Source: Pseudomonadota bacterium (GTDB taxonomy: Bacteria > Pseudomonadota > Gammaproteobacteria > Burkholderiales > Burkholderiaceae_C). Taken from it: 61,987 bases of DNA. Under the pieces are notes generated by a model. That model made no database searches, was not told the DNA's origin, and saw nothing but the letters and a program-made list of their open reading frames with translations. This document shows positions 45,774-53,466 of this stretch, in pieces. Numbering within the stretch: position 1 is the first letter of the stretch; each line of letters starts with the position of its first letter. The translations under genes and the position numbers were made by a program. The stretch covers positions 1-61,987 of the forward strand of contig CAUJHV010000059.1 in NCBI GenBank assembly GCA_963205115.1. Reading direction: 5' to 3'.

Positions 45774-46061
45774 TCAAACCCAGCCCTGCCGCCACACCTG
45801 GGGGTCGGTCAAGTCGCGCCAGTCCAGTTGCCGCACGCGCCCCGAGTGCACGGCTTCAAGCTCGATCTGCTCGATGCGCATGGCAGGCGGCTCGGGCTCG
45901 ATCACCCGCACCACCACGAAGTGCTTCTCGCGGTTAAAGGGCTGCACGGCGGTCCATTTGCTCAGCAGCAACTTCTTCGGGCTGAGCAGGTTGCGGCGTG
46001 CAGGCACGACGGCTGGCGTCGCTTCAGTTGGCGTGGCGGTCGGGGTCGGCCGGGTCTTCAA
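45774..46061 (-). CDS. TIGR02450 family Trp-rich protein
   Basis: This is a 95-residue protein. From RRNLLSPKKLLLSKWTAVQP on (residue 22) it matches my memory of the TIGR02450 family: KEKHF-like REKHFVVVRV, LEAVHSGRVRQLDWRDL and a terminal W-RQGW. Function is unknown. The frame starts with TTG, which overlaps the stop of the acyl-CoA dehydrogenase remnant; a GTG at 46007 would start just before the conserved part and may be the true start. Confidence 0.8.
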   Translation of the reverse strand: MKTRPTPTATPTEATPAVVPARRNLLSPKKLLLSKWTAVQPFNREKHFVVVRVIEPEPPAMRIEQIELEAVHSGRVRQLDWRDLTDPQVWRQGWV

Positions 46062-46558
46062 GACGTGGCAGCCCTGCGCCGATCACGCTCGTCGGCTTCG
46101 AGCCGGGCGTCTTCGATCTCGCGCAGCACGGCGCTCAGGTCCACGGCGCCCGGCCGGGTTGTGGTGTCGCTGCCGGTGGTGGGCTCGTTCACGCCCATCG
46201 ACTGCACGGGCAACTCGCCGCGTACGCTGCGTAGGAGGTGCGCTTCCTTCTGCGCCTGCGTGCCGCTGAACACGATAGCGTTCATCACGTACATCTGCCC
46301 ATGGCAGGCACCGGAGTTGCCGCCGCTGCGGTTGATCTCCTCCATGATGACCGAGGCCTCGGCCATCGACAGGCCCGGGCCGCCAAACTCCTGCGGGATC
46401 AGCGCGGCCAGCCAGCCGGCCTTCGTCAGCGCATCGACAAAGGCTTCGGGGTAGCCGCGCTGCTCGTCGATGCGGCGGTGGTACGCGGCGGGGAACTGGG
46501 CGCAGAGGTCGCGCACGGCGTCGCGGATGGCCTGATGCGGGTCAGAGGCGGATGACAA
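46058..46558 (-). pseudogene. Acyl-CoA dehydrogenase remnant
   Basis: The first 132 residues are the N-terminal domain of an acyl-CoA dehydrogenase (AGWLAALIPQEFGGPGLSMAEASVIMEEI), reaching the FAD/substrate motif GVNEPTTGSDTT. After that, similarity ends abruptly and an unrelated charged tail (GAVDLSAVLREIEDARLEADERDRR) follows to the stop. The central and C-terminal domains with the catalytic Glu are missing. I read it as a deletion remnant joined to the end of another frame. Confidence 0.8.
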
Positions 46559-46667
46559 GCGCAGGGGTGCGGTCTGCGGCGTGAATCGGCCGGGCTATCG
46601 TAGTGCGGGACATACCCGTGACGGTCATTCGCCGCAGGTGCTGCCTGCAGAAGCCCCCCGGTGCCGC

Positions 46668-47567
46668 TCACGCGCCGAACTGCACGCACCGCATGCTCAG
46701 CGTCCCCGCCTGAAACCCCTCGAACACACTGACCGCCTTCTCACCCGCCGCGTCCGAAGCGCCCAGTGCATAGAGAAACGGGTAGTAATGGTCCGGTGTC
46801 TGCACGGCCGTGGCCGCAGCGTCGCCGGCCAGCCGCGTGTAGTTGACCAGCCCGAAGTCGTTGCGCGTGGCCAGGGCCTGCTTGACGGCGTCGTCGAAGG
46901 CCTGCGCCCACGGTCGGCTGGCGGTGGGCGAAAGCCCCTCGATGCGGTCCGTCGCCCGCAGGTTGTGCACGACATTCCCGCTGCCGACGATCAGCACGCC
47001 CTTGTCGCGCAAGGCCGCCAGTTCGCGCCCGACCGCGTGGTGAAAAGCCGCGGGTTTGTCGTAGTCGATGGAGAGCTGGAAGACCGGGATATCCGCGGCC
47101 GGATAGACGTGGTGCAGCACCGTCCATGTGCCGTGGTCCAGGCCCCATTCCTGCGTCGGCTGCACCTTGGCGCGCTTGACCACGGCCATCGCTTCACGCG
47201 CCAATGCGGGCGAGCCGGGCGCCGGGTATTGCATGTCGAACAGGGGCTGGGGGAAGCCGCCGAAGTCGTGGATGGTTTTGGGCCGCTCCTGCACGCCCAC
47301 CGCCGTGACGCCCGGCGTGAGCCAGTGGGCTGACACCACGAGGATGGCCTTGGGCCGCGGCAGCTGCGCGCTCCAGCCACGCAGGAAGCGGCTGAAGGCG
47401 TTGTCCTGGATCGCATTCATGGGGCTGCCATGGCCGATGAACAGCACGGGCATGCGCCGCGTCACCGGCTCGGCCGCCGCGGCGACTTCCGCCAGCGTGG
47501 ACAGCGCGCCCAACGCGGCCAGCGGCAGTGCGGTTCTCAGGACGTGTCGGCGGTGCATCTTGGACAT
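46668..47567 (-). CDS. LigB-type extradiol ring-cleavage dioxygenase, exported form
   Basis: This is a class III dioxygenase of 299 residues, close to YgiD-type DOPA 4,5-dioxygenases. Likely metal ligands are the His residues in FIGHGSPMN, VSAHW and GSGNVVHNL, and GLDHGTWTVLHHVYP holds a further conserved His. Unlike cytoplasmic YgiD, it begins with a twin-arginine-like signal (MHRRHVLRTALPLAALGAL), so it may be exported folded. The ATG at 47567 is preferred. It is 4 bp after the YdeI gene. Confidence 0.88.
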   Translation of the reverse strand: MSKMHRRHVLRTALPLAALGALSTLAEVAAAAEPVTRRMPVLFIGHGSPMNAIQDNAFSRFLRGWSAQLPRPKAILVVSAHWLTPGVTAVGVQERPKTIHDFGGFPQPLFDMQYPAPGSPALAREAMAVVKRAKVQPTQEWGLDHGTWTVLHHVYPAADIPVFQLSIDYDKPAAFHHAVGRELAALRDKGVLIVGSGNVVHNLRATDRIEGLSPTASRPWAQAFDDAVKQALATRNDFGLVNYTRLAGDAAATAVQTPDHYYPFLYALGASDAAGEKAVSVFEGFQAGTLSMRCVQFGA

Positions 47568-47571
47568 GGTT

Positions 47572-48285
47572 TCAGGGCGTGCTTCGGGTGGCGGGGTTGG
47601 GTTTTGGCGGATACACCACCTCGCCACGCTCCAACATGCCGATGAACTTGTCGATGCGTGCCTGGCGGGTCTTGGCGGTCCTGGCGTCCTGGATGCGGTA
47701 CAGCACCGCGTAGCGGTTGGCGCCGGAGAGTGTGGCGAAGAAGGCCTTGGCGGCGGGACGGGCGTCGAGCGCCGCCTGCAGGTCGGCCGGCACCTCGGCC
47801 TTGCTCGGCGGTGCGTAGGCACCGTCCCAGCGGCCGTCCTGCCGTGCGGCGTCGATCTGCTTCATGCCGGCGGGCGAGACGCGGCCTTCGGCCATCAGCC
47901 GCGTGACCGTGCTGCGGTTGATCTCCGACCAACGGCTCTTGGCCGAACGGGGCGTGAAGCGCACGAGCCAGAACCGGTCGTCGAAGGGGTTGAGCTGGCC
48001 GTCGATCCAGCCATGGCACAAGGCCACTTCGACGGCCGCCGGCTTGCCGACACAGGGCACGCCGGCCCCCTTCTTGGCCAGCTTCAGCCACAAGCCCTTG
48101 CTGTCTGCGGGTTGCCCGCGTATCCACTTCTCGAAGAGCGCCGCCGAGGCGAAGGCCAGCACGGGCAGGCCTGCATGGCTGTGCGTGTCAACACGCGAGG
48201 GGTCGGCTGCGGGCAAGGCAAGGCTCCGAGGTGGCAAAGCCGCAAGTGTCCGTCGACGCAGGGCCCGCGTCACGCGGTCGGGCAA
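47572..48285 (-). CDS. YdeI/OmpD-associated family protein
   Basis: This is a protein of up to 237 residues. The core from VLAFASAALFEKWI through WIDGQLNPFDDRFWLVRFTPRSAKSRW-type sequence and PADLQAALDARPAAKAFF is the YdeI/OmpdA family. Function is poorly known; some members are linked to polymyxin or stress resistance. The long frame starts with TTG at 48285; a GTG at 48162 gives a protein of normal family N-terminus and may be the true start. Confidence 0.82.
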   Translation of the reverse strand: MPDRVTRALRRRTLAALPPRSLALPAADPSRVDTHSHAGLPVLAFASAALFEKWIRGQPADSKGLWLKLAKKGAGVPCVGKPAAVEVALCHGWIDGQLNPFDDRFWLVRFTPRSAKSRWSEINRSTVTRLMAEGRVSPAGMKQIDAARQDGRWDGAYAPPSKAEVPADLQAALDARPAAKAFFATLSGANRYAVLYRIQDARTAKTRQARIDKFIGMLERGEVVYPPKPNPATRSTP

Positions 48286-48291
48286 GCGCGA

Positions 48292-48921
48292 TCAGCGCCG
48301 TGCGCGTCGAATCAGGGCGTCGGCCACCTGCAGTGCACGCTCTTCGCCGTCTGCCTGCGCCGGCGAGGTCAGGTAGCGGCCCTGGACGGCCAGCGTGGGC
48401 ACGCCCTCGATGTGGTACGCCGCGAACAGCTGGTTGGCCTCGCGGATCCGCGCGGCGACACCAAAACTCTTCATCGCATCCGCCAGCTTGGCCGCATCGA
48501 TGCCGTTGGCCCGGGCGAAGCCGGCCAGACCCGCCTCGGTATCCAGCCGCAGGCGCTGCACATGCACAGCCTGGAAGACCTTGAGCTGGATGCCCGCGTC
48601 GATGCCTAACGCGTAGAGCGCGTAGTAGAGCTTCTGCAGCGGCACCTGGGCATCCTGCCAGGCCACGGGAACGCGAACGAAGCTCACATCGGCCGGCAGC
48701 TTCTTCACCCAGGCCTCGAGCCGGGGTTCGAACGCGTTGCAATGCGGGCACCAGTAGCCGAAGAATTCGATCACCTCGATCTTGCCGGGTGCGGTGGTCT
48801 GGAGCACGGGTGTCGACAATCGGGTGTAGTCCTTGCCCTCCACGGGTTCGTCGGCCGCCCAGGCGGGGCGCAGCAGCGACGGTGTGGCACACAGGCCCAG
48901 CGCAAAATCACGGCGGTTCAT
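48292..48921 (-). CDS. dsbA: Thiol:disulfide interchange protein DsbA
   Basis: This is a periplasmic oxidase of 209 residues that introduces disulfide bonds into exported proteins. After a twin-arginine-like signal (NRRDFALGLCATPSLL), the active site C58-P-H-C61 appears in FFGYWCPHCNAF. The cis-Pro loop is in HIEGVPTLAVQG. It is 68 bp downstream of the DUF1499 gene on the same strand. DsbB is not in this window. Confidence 0.92.
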   Translation of the reverse strand: MNRRDFALGLCATPSLLRPAWAADEPVEGKDYTRLSTPVLQTTAPGKIEVIEFFGYWCPHCNAFEPRLEAWVKKLPADVSFVRVPVAWQDAQVPLQKLYYALYALGIDAGIQLKVFQAVHVQRLRLDTEAGLAGFARANGIDAAKLADAMKSFGVAARIREANQLFAAYHIEGVPTLAVQGRYLTSPAQADGEERALQVADALIRRARR

Positions 48922-48989
48922 GGTGCTCCCTGGTGGTGGATCAGCAGGCCGCTGAACGGCGCGACGTGCAGCGCACTGCGGCCACGGCT

Positions 48990-49754
48990 TCAGGCCCCGT
49001 TCATCTTGCTCAGGAAGGCCCGGATGCGATGCGCATTCGCGCCAAAGTCGCTGCCGCCGACGCGGGACTCCGAACGCACGTCGACGACGCTGCCCGTGGG
49101 CTGCGGCCGCACGCGGATCACGATGTCGTCCTTGAAGCCGAAGAGCAGCGTCGTGTCGGTGGCCTCGATGCGCAGGTCGCCGGGCGACACGCTCAGGATG
49201 TGCCAGCCCATCGCGCGGGCAGCACGCTCGGCACGTGCAAAGGCTTCGGGCGGCGCGACGTCCAGTTTCAGCGGCACGATGTCCGGGTAGCCGCGCCGCT
49301 GTTCGGCCGCCGTCTGCGGCAGGTAGGTCACCGGATTGGGCGCCCCCTTGCGGGCTTCCAGCGCGACGACAAATGCCGGCGGATCGACGGTGTCCGTGCT
49401 GACATCATGGATGTGGGGCAGCGTCTGGAGCCGCCCATACATGAACAGCGGCGGGCCGGCCACGAGTGCGTTGAGCACGATGGCGACCACGGCCAGCGGC
49501 CGGGCGCGGCGCGCGCCACTGCGCAGCAGCAGCACCAGGGCCGCCACCGCCACGATCAGCCCGACGACCGCGGCAGCGGCGGCCCCTCCCATGGTCTTCA
49601 AGCCTGCCCCCAGCGACAGCCAATCGAGCCGATAGCCCGGGCCCGCCAGCAGGGCCGCCGCGCCGCTGATCAGTCCCACAGCCAGCGCAAGGCGCGCGAG
49701 CAGGGCACCCAGCCGCGCGCGTGTTCCGGGCCTGCGTGTCTGCATGTCGGTCAT
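48990..49754 (-). CDS. DUF1499 domain membrane protein
   Basis: This is a 254-residue protein with three hydrophobic segments in the first half (about 15-38, 53-78 and 88-108), then a DUF1499 domain (about 120-250) recognisable from YPDIVPLKLDVAPPEAFARA and DDIVIRVRPQPTGSVVDVRSESRVG. Function is unknown. I chose the ATG at 49754; an ATG three codons inside is possible. It probably starts the minus-strand run that includes dsbA. Confidence 0.85.
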   Translation of the reverse strand: MTDMQTRRPGTRARLGALLARLALAVGLISGAAALLAGPGYRLDWLSLGAGLKTMGGAAAAAVVGLIVAVAALVLLLRSGARRARPLAVVAIVLNALVAGPPLFMYGRLQTLPHIHDVSTDTVDPPAFVVALEARKGAPNPVTYLPQTAAEQRRGYPDIVPLKLDVAPPEAFARAERAARAMGWHILSVSPGDLRIEATDTTLLFGFKDDIVIRVRPQPTGSVVDVRSESRVGGSDFGANAHRIRAFLSKMNGA

Positions 49755-50190
49755 GGTGCGGGGCATCGGGCCAGAGGGTGGAAGAACCCGCGATGATCCC
49801 GCGTCTGGCTTGTGCCCTGTGGCGCCGCGGATACTGGCCCGGTGCTCGAGCAGGCACGGTCCGACGTGGTGTCGCATGCGTACGCCACAGACGCCATTGC
49901 CCGCTGTCGCCCCGGACTTGGGTGTCGCATGCCGCAGCATGCCAGTCCCGCGCTCTTCTTGGTCGCGGGAACTGTTGCGGCGCGTGCAGAGTCTACGCAC
50001 CAACTGTGCAGCATCAGAGGCCGTCGCCGACATGGATGTCGACGCCGATGTCGCGGTGTGCCTCGTGAGTTGTTTTGTCCCTCGAGTCCTGTCGCACGAA
50101 CGTCCGTCAGCCCCTGCACGCGCGGCTGCCGAGGCCGACACGCGTGACGTGCCGCGGCGCGCGCACACCTTCATCCGTCAAGGAGTCACC
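49755..50190. other. Intergenic region, no recognised gene
   Basis: This 436-bp divergent gap lies between the DUF1499 gene and the secreted protein gene. It is slightly less GC-biased than neighbouring genes and should hold promoters for both. No convincing promoter boxes or conserved reading frame were found. Confidence 0.5.
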
Positions 50191-50826
50191 ATGAAGTTGC
50201 TTCCATCCGCCCTCCGGGTCGCCACGCTGGTTTTCGTCGCTTCGTTCGCCACCGCCATGGGCGCGCAAGCCCAGGGGGTCGTCAAGGGCATCACGGAAAG
50301 CACCGATCCAGCCAAGGCGGCCGCCGTCGAGCGCCAGGTGCAGGAACTGAAGGCACAGCCGGCGAAGGCCGCTGCCGACAAGACCTCGGCCTTCATCGTC
50401 CGCGGGAAGACCGACGCGGGCTACGGCTTCCTGTCCGGCGGCATCAGCATCAAGGACCGCACGACCATGCATGCCGAGCGCAAGGGCTACAGCCTGTGGG
50501 TGGCCACCGTGGCCAAGCCGTCTGGTGCGTACCTGAGCGACGCCAAGTTGCGCATCGTGAATCTCGACGGCAAGAAGACCGTGGTCGAGCGGACGATGGA
50601 CGGACCCTGGTTCTTCGTCGCCTTGCCGGCAGGTCGCTACCAGATCACGGCAACCGTGCCGCCAGACGGCCCGGATGCCGCGCACACACTCACGACCGAC
50701 GTCAAGGTCGCGCGCAGCGGTCAACGTCAAGCCGTGCTGCGCTTTGCCTCGTCGGCCAAGGTCGGGCCCGAGATGGTGAGTCCGTTCGGCGGCAATCCCT
50801 TCGGCAAGCCACCCGCCGGCAAGTGA
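50191..50826 (+). CDS. Secreted protein, hypothetical
   Basis: This is a 211-residue exported protein. The ATG at 50191 has AAGGAG five bases before it. A signal peptide ends at AQAQ (near residue 28). The mature part has an Ala/Lys-rich helix (AAAVERQVQELKAQPAKAAADK) and then a beta-rich domain resembling a carboxypeptidase-regulatory-like fold (ADAKLRIVNLDGKKTVVERTMDGPW, given here in short form by its middle; FVALPAGRYQITAT). A role in sensing or modifying the envelope is conceivable, but I know no family. Confidence 0.75.
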   Translation: MKLLPSALRVATLVFVASFATAMGAQAQGVVKGITESTDPAKAAAVERQVQELKAQPAKAAADKTSAFIVRGKTDAGYGFLSGGISIKDRTTMHAERKGYSLWVATVAKPSGAYLSDAKLRIVNLDGKKTVVERTMDGPWFFVALPAGRYQITATVPPDGPDAAHTLTTDVKVARSGQRQAVLRFASSAKVGPEMVSPFGGNPFGKPPAGK

Positions 50827-51273
50827 CGGCTGAACGCCGCCCTTGTCCGTAGCCGGCACCCGAGGTTCTGCGACCCGCCCGCAGGCCCCTGCCGGCGCTT
50901 GCGCGGCGCGCATCGGCCGCCCATCTGGCGCAGGCCGTGCCGCTCGCCACGCGAACACCCAACGCTCCACATCAACGGCCTCGTCGCAGTCGCCGCGGCA
51001 TTGCCACCAATTTTCTTGCACCTTCAGACCAACATCTTTGCCACCACCGCGGCACCTGCGGCGCTAGTATTTCCCGGCGCATCCCGGCAGGAGAGAAACA
51101 TGACAACGATGCCGCAACGGGATCCTGCCCTTCAACGAACCCCTCTACCCGCCGAGGCCGCGCGTCGGCCGATCTGCCGCCGGGTACCGGGTCCGCCGTG
51201 AACGTGGCCCCGCCAGACGTGCATGCGCTGCGCTTGACAACCACGGTCACCACACGCCCATGGAGACATCGAC
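50827..51273. other. Intergenic region before the third HAAT cassette
   Basis: This 447-bp stretch precedes the receptor gene. A TTGACA hexamer occurs at 51234-51239, but it lies too close to the start codon to serve with a -10 box. The middle (about 50980-51060) is AT-richer than its surroundings and may hold the promoter. No gene is recognised. Confidence 0.5.
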
Positions 51274-52419
51274 ATGAAGACTTTGAAGTACCTGGTTCTT
51301 GCCCTGGCCGCAGCCGCCTCATCGGGTGCACAGGCAGACATCAACATCGGCGTGACGCTGTCGACCACCGGACCCGCTGCGTCACTGGGCATCCCGGAGA
51401 AAAACACCGTGGCCCTGCTGCCCAAGGAAATCGGCGGGCAGAAGATGCACTACATCGTGCTGGACGACGCGTCCGACCCGACGGTTGCGGTGGCCAACAC
51501 ACGCAAGTTCATCACCGAGGACAAGGTCGACGCGATCCTGGGCTCCAGCACCTCGCCCAATTCGCTGGCCATGCTCGACGTCATCGCCGAGACCAAGACG
51601 CCCACGATTTCACTGGGGGCGTCTTCGCGCATCGTCGAGCCGATGGACGCCAAGCGCCACTGGATGTTCAAGGTGCCGCAGAACGACATCATGATGTCGC
51701 TGGCCATCGCCGAGCACATGGCCAACCACGGCGTCAAGACGGTGGGATTCATCGGCTTCAACGACGCCTATGGCGAAGGCTGGTCGCAGGAATTCGGCAA
51801 GGCCGCCGGCCTGAAGAAGCTGCAGGTCGTGGACAGCGAGCGCTACAACCGCAACGACACCTCCGTCACCGGCCAGGTGCTCAAGCTGATGGCCGCGCGG
51901 CCCGACGCGATCCTGATCGCCGGCTCCGGCACACCCGCTGCCTTGCCTGAAAAGGCGCTGCGCGAACGGGGCTACACCGGCAAGATCTACCAGACCCACG
52001 GTGTGGCCAATGCTGATTTCCTGCGCGTGGGCGGCAAGGACCTGGAAGGCACCTTCCTGCCGTCCGGCCCGGTGCTGGTGGCCAACCAGCTGCCCGACAG
52101 CAACCCGGTGAAGAAGTCAGCCTTGGCTTACGTCTCAGCTTATGAGGCAGCCTATGGCAAGGGCACGGTCTCGACCTTCGGCGCCCACATGAACGATGCC
52201 GGCCAGTTGCTGAAGGCGGCGATTCCGGTCGCGCTGAAGCACGCACAACCGGGCACGCCGGCATTCCGCGCCGCGCTGCGCGACGCCCTGGAAGGCGTGA
52301 AGGAGGTGAAGGGCGCGCACGGGATCTTCAACATGTCACCCACCGACCATCTGGGCCTGGACCAGCGTGCCCGCGTGATGGTGGAGATCGTCAACGGCAC
52401 CTGGAAGTACCAGCCCTGA
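51274..52419 (+). CDS. HAAT ABC transporter substrate-binding protein
   Basis: This is a periplasmic receptor of 381 residues. A signal peptide ends at GAQA near residue 21; then INIGVTLSTTGPAASLGIPE and STSPNSLAMLDVIAE follow as peripla_BP_6 features. FIGFNDAYGEGWSQEF near 150 is the hinge region. It is the receptor of the third cassette in this window, and its sequence differs enough from the other two to suggest a different ligand. Confidence 0.92.
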   Translation: MKTLKYLVLALAAAASSGAQADINIGVTLSTTGPAASLGIPEKNTVALLPKEIGGQKMHYIVLDDASDPTVAVANTRKFITEDKVDAILGSSTSPNSLAMLDVIAETKTPTISLGASSRIVEPMDAKRHWMFKVPQNDIMMSLAIAEHMANHGVKTVGFIGFNDAYGEGWSQEFGKAAGLKKLQVVDSERYNRNDTSVTGQVLKLMAARPDAILIAGSGTPAALPEKALRERGYTGKIYQTHGVANADFLRVGGKDLEGTFLPSGPVLVANQLPDSNPVKKSALAYVSAYEAAYGKGTVSTFGAHMNDAGQLLKAAIPVALKHAQPGTPAFRAALRDALEGVKEVKGAHGIFNMSPTDHLGLDQRARVMVEIVNGTWKYQP

Positions 52420-52437
52420 GCGGCACGCAAGCCCGCC

Positions 52438-53466
52438 ATGGACCTGCAGATCGCGGCGCTGCTGGCACAGGACGGCGTCGTCAATGGGGCCATCTATGGC
52501 CTCATGGCCCTGGCCTTGGTGATCGTGTTCTCGGTGACACGGGTCATCTTCATCCCGCAGGGTGAATTCGTGGCCTACGGTGCGCTGTCGATGGCCGCGC
52601 TGCACGCCGGCCGCGTGCCGGCCACGCTGTGGCTGCTGCTGGTCCTGGGCGCCATGAGCCTGCTGGTGGAACTGTGGCGGCGGCAGCGCGGCGACACCGT
52701 GTACTGGCGCAGCGCGCTGGTGTGGGCGCTGCTCTTCCCGGCCTTGGCCGCGCTGGCGGTGTGGGTGCTGTGGCCGCAGTCGCTGCTGCTGCAAGCCCTG
52801 ACCAGCCTACTCATCGTCGCGCCGCTGGGACCGCTGGTCTACCGGCTGGCCTTTCGCCCGCTCGCCGACGCCTCGGTGCTCGTGCTGCTGATCGTCGCCG
52901 TCGCGCTGCACGGCGTGATGGTCGGACTGGGCCTGCTGTTCTTCGGCGCGGAAGGTTCGCGCACGCCTTCGTTCTCGGATGCGCGCTGGGAGCTGGCCGG
53001 CCTGGTCATCAACGGCCGCGCGGTGGTCGTGGTGGCGGTCACCCTGGCGCTGGTCCTGGCGCTCTACGCCTTCTTCGAGCGTTCGTATGTCGGCAAGGCG
53101 CTACGCGCCACCGCGATGAACCGCGTCGGTGCCCGCCTGATGGGCATACCCACCGAGCTCTCGGGTGACCTGAGCTTCCTGCTCGCCGCGCTGATCGGCG
53201 CGGTCTCCGGCCTGCTGATCGCCCCGCTGACCACGATCTACTACGACACCGGTTTCATCATCGGCCTGAAGGGCTTCGTGGCGGCCATCATCGGCGGGCT
53301 TTCCAGCTACCCGATGGCGCTGGTGGGCGCGCTGCTGGTGGGGCAGCTGGAGTCCTTCTCGTCCTTCTGGGCCAGCGCCTTCAAGGAGGTCATCGTCTTC
53401 GCGATGATCGTGCCGGTGCTGTGGTGGCGTTCGCTGCGCACCCGTCACGTGGAGGACGAACAGTGA
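52438..53466 (+). CDS. livH: HAAT ABC transporter permease, LivH type (long form)
   Basis: This is a permease of 342 residues, longer than the usual 290-300. The hallmark NGAIYGLMALALVIVFSVTRV and IFIPQGEFVAYGAL lie near residues 15-50. An extra segment of about 50 residues (near 65-115, including LWRRQRGDTVYWRSALVWAL) adds membrane helices. The EAA-like loop RATAMNRVGARLMGI is near 220. It overlaps the fused LivM-LivG gene by 4 bp (GTGA). Confidence 0.9.
   Translation: MDLQIAALLAQDGVVNGAIYGLMALALVIVFSVTRVIFIPQGEFVAYGALSMAALHAGRVPATLWLLLVLGAMSLLVELWRRQRGDTVYWRSALVWALLFPALAALAVWVLWPQSLLLQALTSLLIVAPLGPLVYRLAFRPLADASVLVLLIVAVALHGVMVGLGLLFFGAEGSRTPSFSDARWELAGLVINGRAVVVVAVTLALVLALYAFFERSYVGKALRATAMNRVGARLMGIPTELSGDLSFLLAALIGAVSGLLIAPLTTIYYDTGFIIGLKGFVAAIIGGLSSYPMALVGALLVGQLESFSSFWASAFKEVIVFAMIVPVLWWRSLRTRHVEDEQ

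Noticed and set aside
45482..45937. Open frame on the plus strand after the hydroxyacid dehydrogenase gene
   Set aside because: It overlaps the TIGR02450-type gene on the other strand and its translation has no recognisable features.
51234..51239. TTGACA as a -35 box for the third HAAT cassette
   Set aside because: It is only about 35 bp from the start codon and no -10 box lies at the right distance.
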